Source: an uncultured Phaeodactylibacter sp. | GTDB taxonomy: Bacteria; Bacteroidota; Bacteroidia; Chitinophagales; Saprospiraceae | Assembly (NCBI GenBank): GCA_913057245.1 | Contig: CAJXNH010000026.1 | Location: 1-43,968 of the forward strand | Direction: 5' to 3' | DNA: 43,968 nt | Shown: positions 24,316 through 34,800 of the stretch, one piece after another | Numbering within the stretch: the stretch's first letter is position 1 | Layout of the letters: each line of letters opens with the position of its first letter | The notes under the pieces: model-generated | What the model saw: only the letters and a program-made list of their open reading frames with translations | Database searches by the model: none | Told to the model about the DNA's origin: nothing | Made by a program: the position numbers and the translations under genes

Positions 24316-24768
24316 TTATTTCAGCCGGAAGCGCACTGGCATGTTAAACTGAGTATTAACGGGCATTCCTTTTTGTTTTCCAGGCTCCCATTCCACTAAT
24401 TTATCTCTAACCACCCTAAGTGCTTCCTGATCCAGGTCTTCTCGTATACTCCTGGTAACCTTGAAATCAGAGGTCATACCATCCATATCAATCGTAAAGC
24501 TGATGACTACCGTCCCTTCTATACCATCCTTTTTTGCATTGGGCGGGTAAGTGATGTTTTTATAGACGGTTTCCAGCATCGCCATATCAGCGCATTTTTT
24601 ACGCTTATCCTCATCCATTATACTTTCACACTCGTAGCTGTAAAAGCGGGGCATTTCATCTACGACCTTCGTTACGGGCTCAGCAGTGCGCTCCGTTTCC
24701 TGAGCCTGTGCGGACAGGGCATTGCATATAAACAGGAGGGCTAATACAGAAAGGGCTTTGATGAACAT
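24316..24768 (-). CDS. Small secreted TonB_C-domain protein
   Basis: The product has 150 aa: a signal peptide (MFIKALSVLALLFICNALSA) plus one TonB_C domain (about 35-150) with DEMPRFYSYECESIMDEDKR, YPPNAKKDGIEGTVVISFTI, DLDQEALRVVRDKLVEWEPG and KQKGMPVNTQFNMPVRFRLK. It lacks the anchor and linker of energy-transducing TonB. The two Cys before the domain core match those of the downstream paralogue and could form a disulfide after export. It follows the DUF1801 gene by 71 nt without a clear promoter and leads into 24279-23389. Confidence 0.78.
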   Translation of the reverse strand: MFIKALSVLALLFICNALSAQAQETERTAEPVTKVVDEMPRFYSYECESIMDEDKRKKCADMAMLETVYKNITYPPNAKKDGIEGTVVISFTIDMDGMTSDFKVTRSIREDLDQEALRVVRDKLVEWEPGKQKGMPVNTQFNMPVRFRLK

Positions 24769-24839
24769 GGATACAGAGGTTTGGTGAATGGCATTATTAG
24801 AATGCGTCTACAATGTACAACTTTCTCGATAACTTTACC

Positions 24840-25220
24840 TCACCTTTTTCGGTTTTTCCGCTTCGGCCCGTTGTAAGGCGCCACTTCATCCAGCAATAAG
24901 GCCTCCTGAATGACCTCCAGCAGGGCAGCCTCGGGGATGTCATCCACCGATTGGAACACGACGCCGGTGACCATCTTCCGCCCGCGGGCCTGCAGCAGCC
25001 CCTGTTCATTCGACAGCTCAGCGCCCTGAACAAAAGCCAGCTCGATGCCCCCGTCCCGGGGATTGGCATAGCACACCCACTTTCTCCGGCTGTAGAATGG
25101 GATCTTATACCGGATCTGGCAGGTTACTTCCGGGTGCGCCATGAGCAATTGGTGCAGGTATTCCAGGATGCTGCGTTGTGGCTGCTGCAGGTCCAGGATG
25201 TAGGCTTCAACCGCATCCAT
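24840..25220 (-). CDS. DUF1801 domain protein
   Basis: The product has 126 aa, cytosolic, no signal. The sequence fits the DUF1801 (YdhG-like) family: AVEAYILDLQQPQRSILEYL, then CQIRYKIPFYSRRKWVCYAN, GIELAFVQGAELSNEQGLLQ, and a basic end (NGPKRKNRKR). The family's biochemical role is not established. It starts three nt after the stop of the trehalose synthase/maltokinase gene, so the two are almost certainly co-transcribed. Confidence 0.8.
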   Translation of the reverse strand: MDAVEAYILDLQQPQRSILEYLHQLLMAHPEVTCQIRYKIPFYSRRKWVCYANPRDGGIELAFVQGAELSNEQGLLQARGRKMVTGVVFQSVDDIPEAALLEVIQEALLLDEVAPYNGPKRKNRKR

Positions 25221-25223
25221 AGC

Positions 25224-28200
25224 TTAAGCCGGTTTTTCGTCTACAGCCGGGGTATTGGGCCCGGTGTAGCCTTCCATCGCATAAAGCACACCACGGATAG
25301 GTATCCGCAGCCATTCAGGCCGGGCGTTCATTTCGTAACCGACTTCATAAATGGCTTTTTCCAGAATGTACGTCCGCAGCAGCAACTCCATCGCTTCCTT
25401 GTCTTCCGGCACAAAACTATGCCCCTGTTCCGTATCCAGATACGCCGTCAGGAAGTATTGGCTTACGTAATGGAACCACTGATTGGCCCACTCTTCCAGT
25501 TGAGGCATATCAGCTTTGCGGTAATTTTGGTTGAGCACCAACTGCCCGTAAGCGGCGTAGTGGAGCGAACGGATCATGCCTGCCACATCCTTAAAAGGCG
25601 TGCGCTTAAGGCGGCGCTCGCTAATGGAGTACATGGGCTCTCCTTCAAAATCGATGATGAAGAAATCGCGTCCGTTGAAGAGCACCTGCCCCAGGTGGTA
25701 GTCCCCGTGTACACGAGTCTTGGTCGCCTCAATTTTCCGGGTGTAAATTTGGCTAAAGCAATCCATAATGTCGTCCTTAATCTCCAGAATGCGTTCCGCC
25801 TCGGTAGCAATGTGCTCCGGCAGGGAAGGCAGGCGGCGCTCCAGGGCAGTCAGCTTCTCATTCACCAGTTTGCGGTGCTGAGAATAGATGGACCGCTGAT
25901 AGTGCTGGGAAAAACGCTCAGGCTCAAAGTCAGCCTCGGTGGTTTCAGAAGCCAGGGCAATGTGCATCTCAGCAGTGCGCTTGCCCAGCAGGGCTGCCCG
26001 CTCGTAAATCACGCTGCCGATGAGGCGTTGCAGGCGCTCGGGCGTATCTTCAAAGTAAAAGCGATCAGCTTTCACCAGCGGAGGAGCCGGATTGTCCCGT
26101 TCAACCTTAGCCAGCACCTTTTCGTAGTAGCGGTTGAGGGCTTCCAGCATCATGGTCCATGCCTCGCCCTGATTGGGGATTTTATTTTGCAGCAGGCCCA
26201 GAATAGTGAAGGTCTGCTCCACTGTATCCTGAAACTGTACGCCCCCGCCATAGCGTGGCGAATTTTCAAAAGCAGTCTGTTCTGAGAGGTAGCGCACCAC
26301 TTCGAGGTCCGGGTTAATGTCCGTATCGAGCTTCCGGTAGATCTTGAAGAAAAACTGACTGTTATAGATGACGGAAGTATTGGATTGTTCTGCCCGGAGT
26401 ACCTCTGAGCTGACATCCTCCCGTTCCACGTGCAGTTCGTCCAGGATTTTTCCGGACTCGAAGGACAGCTGCCCCCCCTTCACGTTGATATTCGAGTTGG
26501 TCTTGATGCGCCAGAAGATTTCATTCCGAAAGGCTTCGTGGTAAATGGCATCGATCAGGATCCCTTCACGCTCTGGGGTTTTACAGTAGGACACCACGCT
26601 TTGGGGTTCATTTTTCAGAAAATGCACCATTTCCTCGGCACTGCTCAGGAAGGTCAGGGGCAGGAAGTAGGTTTCGGGTAGCCCATCGGTGTAGCGCACG
26701 CGAATACTTAGGAAATAGGCCGCTGTGTCTTCCACTTCAATTTTTGGGAAATGGCTGACTTCCAGGGAAACGATTTTTTTGGACTTCCCGCCAAACCACC
26801 GGCAGGACTGCAGATACCCCGGCAGGACTTTCTTCTCAAAGCGGCGTTTGGTGGTGTAGTTTTCAAAAAAGTCGCCCCATGCCACTTCGGAGACGACCTC
26901 GGGGACGGCACGCTCTTTCGGCAATTCATCCGCCTCCTCCGATTGCTCCATCAGGAACCAGAAATAGCCGTAGGGGCCTATGGTGAATTTGTAGGGCTCC
27001 TCCCCTATTTCGAAGAACTTGTTCTGACTGAAAATCTCCACCGGCCGGACGCCTTCAAAGCGTTCGAGGTCCAGTTCAACCGATTGCGAAAACTTAGACA
27101 AGTTGGCCACCACAAGGATACTTTCGCCTTCGTAAGACCGAATAAAGGACAAGACTTTACCATTTATGGAGTCCAGGAACTCGATGGAACCGTGGCTGAA
27201 CGCTTTCAGGCGCTTCCGCATGCTAATGATGTTCTTCATCCACCAGAGCAGGGAAGAGGAGTTGCGGTTCTGGATTTCCACATTAATGGCTTCGTAGCGG
27301 TACAAGGGGTCGCGGATGACGGGTAGAAAAAGCTTCTGCGGGTTGGCGGCGCTGAAGCCGGCATTGCGGTCCGAATTCCATTGCATAGGAGTTCGGACAC
27401 CGTTGCGGTCGCCCAGATAGATATTGTCGCCCATGCCAATTTCGTCGCCATAGTAAATAACCGGCGTGCCAGGCAGGCTGAACAACAGGCTGTTGAGTAA
27501 TTCTATTTTGCGGCGGTCGTTGAGTAAAAGTGGTGCCAGACGGCGGCGGATACCCTGATTAATCTTCGCCCCGTGGTCTTGTGCGAACACCTTATATAGG
27601 TAGTCCCGCTCTTCCTCCGTCACCATCGAAAGCATGAGATCATCGTGGTTGCGCAGGAAAAGCGCCCATTGGCTGTTTTCCGGTATGGAAGGCGTCTGCT
27701 CCAGGATATCGATGATGGGGTAGCGGTCTTCCGTTTGCAGGGCCATATACAGGCGGGGCATAAGCGGAAAGTGGTAATTCATGTGGCATTCGTCGCCCTC
27801 TCCGTAGTATTCAGCAGCTTCCTCCGGCCAGAGGTTGGTTTCTGCAATCAGGATTTTGCCCGGATGCCTGCGCTCCACGTAGCTGCGCAGCTCTCGGAGG
27901 TATTCGTGGACCTGTGGCAGGTTTTCACAATTCGTCCCTTCTTCCCGGAACAAAAACATTACGGAAGTCAGGCGAACGCCATCCACGCCCAGGTTGTACC
28001 AAAAATCAATCACGCTGCGCATTTCTTCGCGCACCTGTTCATTCTCGTAATTCAGGTCTGCCTGATGGCTGTAAAAACGGTGCCAGTAATAGGCTTTGGC
28101 GACATTATCCCACTCCCAGTTGGAGGTTTCATAATCGCTGAAGATGATACCCGCTTCTGCGTAAGGCTCCGGCGTATCGCTCCAGATGTAGAAGTCGCGC

Positions 28201-28580
28201 TCCTGCGAGCCCTTAGGTGCCTGCCGGGCCCGCTGAAACCACTCGTGCTCCGTGGAGGTGTGGTTCATGATCAGGTCGATAATGACTTCCAGCCCCCGTT
28301 TATGTGCTTCTTCGAGGAAGCGCTCGAAGTCATCAAGGTTACCGTAATTGGGGTGTACGCTTTTGAAGTCAGAGACATCATAGCCATCATCTTTGAGGGG
28401 GGACTCATAGAAGGGCAGCAGAGAGATGCAATTGACGCCCAGATCTTCGAGATAGTCCAGTTTTTCGATCAGGCCGTTGATATCGCCAATACCGCTGCCG
28501 CTGCTGTCGTAGAAGGCATGCAGGGGCAGGGCGTAGATAATGCTGTCTTTGTACCAGAAGCGGTTGCTGTTTTGGGTCAT
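25224..28580 (-). CDS. Trehalose synthase-maltokinase fusion; GH13 nucleophile replaced
   Basis: The product has 1118 aa from the ATG at 28580 (MTQNSNRFWYKDSIIYALPL); an upstream start at 28658 would add 26 unlike residues. Residues ~8-560 are a GH13 domain of TreS type, which interconverts maltose and trehalose: D102/N106/H107 (IDLIMNHTS), acid/base E247 (IAETNLWPEE), H312/D313 (FLRNHDD). The nucleophile motif GFRLDAV reads GVRLTSV, with Thr205 for Asp, and the calcium loop DSNGDG reads DSSGSG. Residues ~620-1118 are a maltokinase (Pep2/Mak) that makes maltose 1-phosphate: RWFGGKSKK, HGDYHLGQ and IDFEG kinase motifs are intact. In GlgE pathways this product feeds glucan synthesis; glgE and glgB are not in the window. 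The GH13 half may be a regulatory or structural pseudo-enzyme (inference). Confidence 0.92.
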   Translation of the reverse strand: MTQNSNRFWYKDSIIYALPLHAFYDSSGSGIGDINGLIEKLDYLEDLGVNCISLLPFYESPLKDDGYDVSDFKSVHPNYGNLDDFERFLEEAHKRGLEVIIDLIMNHTSTEHEWFQRARQAPKGSQERDFYIWSDTPEPYAEAGIIFSDYETSNWEWDNVAKAYYWHRFYSHQADLNYENEQVREEMRSVIDFWYNLGVDGVRLTSVMFLFREEGTNCENLPQVHEYLRELRSYVERRHPGKILIAETNLWPEEAAEYYGEGDECHMNYHFPLMPRLYMALQTEDRYPIIDILEQTPSIPENSQWALFLRNHDDLMLSMVTEEERDYLYKVFAQDHGAKINQGIRRRLAPLLLNDRRKIELLNSLLFSLPGTPVIYYGDEIGMGDNIYLGDRNGVRTPMQWNSDRNAGFSAANPQKLFLPVIRDPLYRYEAINVEIQNRNSSSLLWWMKNIISMRKRLKAFSHGSIEFLDSINGKVLSFIRSYEGESILVVANLSKFSQSVELDLERFEGVRPVEIFSQNKFFEIGEEPYKFTIGPYGYFWFLMEQSEEADELPKERAVPEVVSEVAWGDFFENYTTKRRFEKKVLPGYLQSCRWFGGKSKKIVSLEVSHFPKIEVEDTAAYFLSIRVRYTDGLPETYFLPLTFLSSAEEMVHFLKNEPQSVVSYCKTPEREGILIDAIYHEAFRNEIFWRIKTNSNINVKGGQLSFESGKILDELHVEREDVSSEVLRAEQSNTSVIYNSQFFFKIYRKLDTDINPDLEVVRYLSEQTAFENSPRYGGGVQFQDTVEQTFTILGLLQNKIPNQGEAWTMMLEALNRYYEKVLAKVERDNPAPPLVKADRFYFEDTPERLQRLIGSVIYERAALLGKRTAEMHIALASETTEADFEPERFSQHYQRSIYSQHRKLVNEKLTALERRLPSLPEHIATEAERILEIKDDIMDCFSQIYTRKIEATKTRVHGDYHLGQVLFNGRDFFIIDFEGEPMYSISERRLKRTPFKDVAGMIRSLHYAAYGQLVLNQNYRKADMPQLEEWANQWFHYVSQYFLTAYLDTEQGHSFVPEDKEAMELLLRTYILEKAIYEVGYEMNARPEWLRIPIRGVLYAMEGYTGPNTPAVDEKPA

Positions 28581-28879
28581 ACCGGTGGTTGGTTCAGGCT
28601 CGTTTTGAAAGTTGCGTTTACGCTTACTAAAGAAAGGAAAAAAAATGAGTACTGCCAACGGTGCCAGAAAAATTCCTGCGCCAGGGGTGCCGGAGTGGTC
28701 AAAAAAGGAATTTGCCGGATTGTCCCCGTCAAGGAGGGCTTAAGGTCTGCTTCTGTCCAAACTGCGACAAACCTAATTGGGATTGTTTTGTCTCACTTCC
28801 AGAGAAACCAATTAACCTTTATTTATTGATTGTCCTGTTGAAGGGTGATCCCACAATACCTGAACTCCATTGATGAAAT

Positions 28880-31800
28880 ATGAAAAAGATCATTCCTCTA
28901 TTATTTTGTTTTTCGGTCTCTACATTCTTTGTGGCAGCTCAGACCCCCTGCAGCATCACCTTCTTTTTCAACGGGGTTATTGTCTGCGATGACAACGGTA
29001 CCCCTAATGACCCCAGCGATGATACTTTTACCTTCCAGGTACAAGTGATCGGATCGGGTTTTGGAAACAATGGCTGGATTGGATCCGACCCACTTTCCAG
29101 TACGGGTCCTTATGACCAATTTGTCACCCTTGGCCCCTATCTTATTACCGATGGTCCGTTCAATTTTAGTGTCCAGGATGTAGACGATCCCAGTTGTGAG
29201 ACCGTCCAGATACAAATAACACCTCCCGCACCTTGCTCCGATGGTCCACCATGCAATATTACGGGCCCCGGTGTAGGCAATATTTTTTGCGACGACTCTG
29301 GGTCGCCCGGTAATCCGGCGGATGATTCTGCAGTAGTAGAGCTCAACCCGACCGGTACAGGCTTGAGTGGCACCTATATTGTTTCATCCTCTGAAGTATC
29401 GCCTGTCCCGGCTGTTGGCACCTATGGCAGCCCCTCTTTACAGGAACTGATCAATGCTTCACAAGCCGGGGACGAAATCACCTTGACCCTAACTGACAGC
29501 AATGATCCCAATTGTAGCATAACGTTCACTCTTGACAATCCCTGTAGTACCCCACCTCTTCCCTGCGATCTGACTATCACAGAGGGTACACTCACCTGTG
29601 ATAACGGCGGCACTCTGAATGATCCAAGCGATGATACTTTTTTCCAGAATATTATTGTAGGCAACGGAAGTTCAACTGGCAGTTGGTCCTCCAATAGCCC
29701 TAATAGCGTTTCCGGTAATTACGACGATTTAACTTTTCTTGGACCCTATCCGGCAAGTGGGGGCGATGTAACCTTTACCATTACTGATGATAGTGATCCG
29801 AATTGTACGCTCACTTACACGGTTGACAACCCCTGTGATGATGTGTGCAATATCACGAATGTACTGATCAGCGGTGCTGCCCCTTCCTGCATTGATAACG
29901 GGACTCCAAATGACCCCTCTGATGATTTTATCTTCTTTCTACTCTCCCCAGAAGGAAGTGGCCTGGATAATGGCGGCTATAATTTGACCTCTTCCATCCC
30001 CCTCACCGGTTCAACTTTTGGTACTTACGGAGAGTTTTCCGGGTTTAATACGGCTCAGGCTAATCAGAATGAAAGCACCTTCACGCTCACGCTCACGGAC
30101 TTACAAGATCCGAATTGCACTTTTACGCTTACGCTTGACAACCCCTGCTTCTCTTCCTGCGACTTGACTAATCCAGGTCTCGGCTTTACTAATTGTGATG
30201 ACAACGGTACGCCTACTGACCCCAGCGACGACTTCTATACTTTCCCATTAAATCCGGTGGGTTCGGGCTTAGGTAGCGGATATACGGTCTCTGTAAGCGA
30301 CGGCACGGTAAATCCTCCTGGAGGCAACTACGGGAGCGAAACGACCTTCACACTGACTGGTATTGGGCCACCCGCCGGTATAAGCGTTATCGTTACGGAT
30401 AATGACGACCCTAATTGCTCTACGAATACGATCATAAATTTACCCCCGCCCTGCTCGACGGCACCCGCCTGTGACATCAACTACGCACAAATTGGGAATG
30501 TCACCTGCGGCGACAATGGCACCCCTAACGACCCAAATGATGATACCTTTACCTTCATCCTCCAGGTCGTCGGAGACGGGACCAGCCCTAACGGCTGGAC
30601 CGCCAATGATCCTTTGGGGACCACCGGTGACTATAACGTGGTGACCACTATGGGGCCCTACCCTATTTCCGGAGGTGGCTTCCCGGTAGTCGTTACGGAT
30701 AATGATGACCCCAGTTGTACGACTATATCCGTGACCATTGTCCCACCGGCCCCCTGTTCTACTCCTCCGCCCTGCAACCTAACCGGCGCCCTGATAAACA
30801 CCTTAATCAACTGTGACGACCAGGGCACTTCTAATCCTGACGACGATGTTTTTATAATAGAATTGCAGCCTGAAGGCACAAATTTATCCGGAACCTATAA
30901 CTTGGTATCATCTGTGGGTAGTATTACACCTGCTGGTCCGCAACCCTATGGCATCTTTACCACCTTTGAGCTGTCTATCAGCAGTACCAATGGGCAGCTA
31001 ACCACTTTAACCATCGTTGACACCAATGATCCGAGCTGCACGGCCGAAGTGATCAGTATTTTCCCGGCTTCCTGCTCCACCCTTCCGTGCAACATTGAGG
31101 CGACCTTAATCTCGACCTCCTGCTTTGACAATAATACACCCAGCGATCCTTCTGATGACTTATTCCAGGGTACCATCTTAATCGAAAACCCCGGAAATAA
31201 TGGTGGCTGGCTGGCGACCTATCCGAATGGCGGACAGCCGGTTGGCAATTATGGAGACGCCCCAGGCTTCGGCTTTGCTTTTATTAACAATGGCCCCTTT
31301 ACGGTGACCTTTACCGACCAACTAGACCCTAATTGTACAGTGAGCGTTGTCGTTGACCCGCCACCTACCTGTTCAAGTCAACCACCGTGTGATATAGAGG
31401 TTACTCTGACTTCTGCCCCTACATGCAGCGACAACGGAACGCCCAATGACCCCAGCGATGACACCTTCTCCTTCAATGGGACCATTTCGGGCACGGGCAT
31501 CGGAAGCAGCTGGACCGCCAACGACATTAACAACACTTCCGGCAATTATAATATCTCGACCCTCTTTGGCCCTTATCCCATTAGCGGAGGGCCAATAGAC
31601 ATTACCATTACGGATGGAGATGATCCCGCTTGCACAAACACCTTTTCTGTAGATGCTCCACCGACTTGCTCTGACCCTTGCAATCTGAACTCAGCTAATC
31701 TTTCTAATACAACCTGCAATGACAGCGGTACGCCCAGTGACCCGTCCGATGATATCATACAGTTCACCCTTAACCCCTCCGGACAAAACACCGGGAGCAG

Positions 31801-34800
31801 CTACTCCGTGACGGCGTCAAGCGGCACGGTCACGCCCAACACGGCCCCCTACGGAAGTGCCGCTACGTTTCTGACCAGCCCTGGTACTGCCGGCAACGGT
31901 CCTATCACCCTGACAATTACGGATAGCGATGATCCAAGTTGCTCTATCGTAGTTACGCTGCCCGACCCAGGCACTTGTTCCAACATCACTTGCGCTTTTA
32001 CGGACCCCGGTGTGATCAGTCTGGCCTGCGATGACGCCGGTACCCCCGGTAATCCTGGCGACGATTTCGTGCTGCTGGAGCTCTTCCCTATTGGGGTCGC
32101 ACTCAGCCCCATTGGGTACAATCTTTCTTCGCCTGATGTCACTGTGACGCCTGGGTTTGGCAACCTCGGAGTGATAACGGCTTTCCAACTGCTCGGCGCG
32201 GCGAATGCAGGGCCTACTATCACTCTGATCTTGAGCGACATAGATCATCCTGACTGCTTTTTGGAGTTTACCATAGATAACCCTGCCCCCTGCTCGGTGG
32301 AACCCTGCAACCTGGACTTGCCTACCGTCATCACTCCAATTTGCGATAACGGCGTTATTGACTTTGAACTGCTGGTGAATGGCACAGGGACTGGCAGCAA
32401 CTATCAGGTTAGTGTCCCCAGCGGCATTCTGACAGCTGGCACAACCGGCAACTACGGGCAGATTAGCCCGTTTTCCCTATTGCCGAACAACCTTTCTGAA
32501 GACAACTTCACCCTGACCATTACCGATAGCAATGACCCGACCTGTTCTCAAACGGTGAGCCTCGATAATCCCTGCGATGCCTGCCTGATCACTTCCGCAG
32601 CTGTTTCCAATGTGCAGTGTGCAGACAACGGTACGCCGGAGGACCCAACGGATGACCTAATTACCTTTTCCATACTGGCCGATGGCGTTAGCACCGCTGG
32701 CAGTTATACCGTCTCAGCACCCGGGCAGACCCTACAGCCTTTCACCGGAACGTTTGGCAGCCTGAGCAGCTTCTCCCTCTTGCCGGGCAGTGCAGGCAAC
32801 GGCCCGTTCACCCTCACGCTGACGGACGCTTCAGACAGCAACTGCACCACTACCGTACAGCTGAGCGACCCCGGCACCTGCTCAAATGCCTGTGCCATCA
32901 ATGCATTCGTAACGGAAACAACCTGTATCCCTGCTGGTGTACCGGAAGATGACTTTTTTCAGGCGACCATACAAATCATCAACCCGGTTGGCGCAGCAGG
33001 ATGGACCGCACAAACGCCCCTTGGACCGGTGACCGGCAGTTACAATCAGGATGTGGACCTGGGTCCCTTCCTGATTAGCCAGGGGAGCTTCAGCCTGACC
33101 ATTACCGACCAGCTCAACCCAGGCTGTAGCACCAACCTGTTGGTTGTACCTTCCGACCCCTGCAGCGTAGTTTGTGAAGCCGATACTACCCTATTTGATT
33201 TACAGTCCTGCAACCCTTTGGACACCGGCACAGTAATACAAAACCTCACCGGGCAGGAAGGCTGCGACTCTATCGTGATAACAGTGACTGCCCTGCTGCC
33301 TTCGGATGCTATTTTTTTAGTGGAAACCAGCTGCAGCCCGGCGGATACGGGTACGGTGGAACAAAACTTCACCAACCAGTTCGGGTGCGATTCCATTGTA
33401 GTCACCAACACAATCCTCGTGGACAGCGACACCACGCTCATTGACCTGCAGTCCTGCAATCCGGTGGATACGGGCACGGTGGTGCAGAACCTTACCGGGC
33501 AGACCGGGTGTGATTCTATCATCATTACCACGACTACACTTTTGCCCTCTGATTCCATTTTCCTGGTAGAAAGCAGCTGCAACCCGGCGGATACCGGAAC
33601 AGCCACGCAAGTGCTGGTCAATCAGTTTGGATGTGATTCAATTGTCATCACCAATATCCTGCTTGTGGACAGCGATACCACGCTCATTGATTTGCAGTCC
33701 TGCAATCCATCGGATACGGGCACGGTGGTGCAGAACCTCACCGGGCAGGCCGGGTGTGACTCTATCGTCATTACTGCGACTACACTGCTGCCCTCCGATT
33801 CCATTTTTCTGGTAGAAAGCAGCTGCAACCCCGCGGATACCGGAACAGCCACACAAGTGCTGGTCAATCAGTTTGGATGTGATTCGGTCGTGGTCACTAA
33901 TACCCTGCTCGTGGACAGCGACACCACGCTTATTGACCTGCAGTCCTGCAACCCATTGGATACGGGCACGGTGGTGCAGAACCTCACCGGGCAGACCGGG
34001 TGTGATTCTATCGTCATTACTGCGACTACACTTTTGCCCTCTGATTCTATTTTCCTGGTAGAAAGCAGCTGCAACCCCGCGGATACCGGAACAGCCACAC
34101 AAGTGCTGGTCAATCAGTTTGGATGCGATTCGGTCGTGGTCATTAACACCCTGCTTGTGGACAGCGACACCACGCTTATTGACCTGCAGTCCTGTAATCT
34201 ATCGGATACGGGCACTGTGGTGCAGAACCTTACCGGGCAGACCGGGTGTGATTCTATCGTCATTACTGCGACTACACTTTTGCCCTCTGATTCCATTTTC
34301 CTGGTAGAAAGCAGCTGCAACCCCGCGGATACAGGAACAGCTACACAGGTCCTGGTCAACCAGTTTGGGTGTGATTCAATTGTCATCACCAATACCCTGC
34401 TTGTGGACAGCGACACCACGCTCATTGATTTGCAGTCCTGCAATCCGGTGGATACGGGCACGGTGGTGCAGAACCTTACCGGGCAGACCGGGTGTGACTC
34501 GATCGTCATTACCACGACCTCTCTGCTGCCCAGCGATACCACGATGCTCTTTAGCGAAAGCTGTAACCCCGCTGATACCGGGACGGTTTCGCAGGTGCTC
34601 ACCAATCAGTTCGGATGCGATTCCACCATTATCACTACGACTTCGCTACTGCCCAGTGATGCCACGCTGCTATTCAGCGAAAGCTGCAACCCCGCGGATA
34701 CCGGGACGGTTTCGCAGGTGCTCACCAATCAGTTCGGGTGCGATTCCACCATTATCACTACGACTTCGCTACTGCCCAGTGATACCACTGTATTCTTCAG

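Noticed and set aside
24951..26285. 444-codon plus-strand ORF opposite the trehalose synthase/maltokinase gene
   Set aside because: It lies entirely antisense to DUF1801 and the strongly conserved maltokinase domain. The translation has no family resemblance and reflects GC-rich codon structure.
28581..28658. 26-residue N-terminal extension of the trehalose synthase fusion
   Set aside because: The TreS fold starts with the NRFWYKDSIIYALPL segment just after the ATG at 28580, and the extension has no family counterpart.
27645..28829. 394-codon plus-strand ORF opposite the GH13 domain
   Set aside because: Antisense shadow of a clear GH13 coding region; no domain recognisable.
28659..28879. 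Promoter for the first giant gene (TTTTG ... TAACCTTT near 28785-28822)
   Set aside because: The spacer is about 22 nt instead of 19 and the -7 box lacks the final G. Too weak to list as a feature.
33431..34537. Regular 246-bp repeats considered as a CRISPR or satellite array
   Set aside because: Unit length, continuous coding frame and in-phase 82-aa periodicity show a coding tandem repeat. There is no short palindromic repeat with unique spacers and no cas gene.
33046..34605. Series of minus-strand ORFs with repeating MTSTCVAVPVSAGLQ-type protein across the CNPxDTG region
   Set aside because: They repeat at 246 bp because they mirror the DNA repeat of the plus-strand gene. They are shadows, not a repeat protein family.
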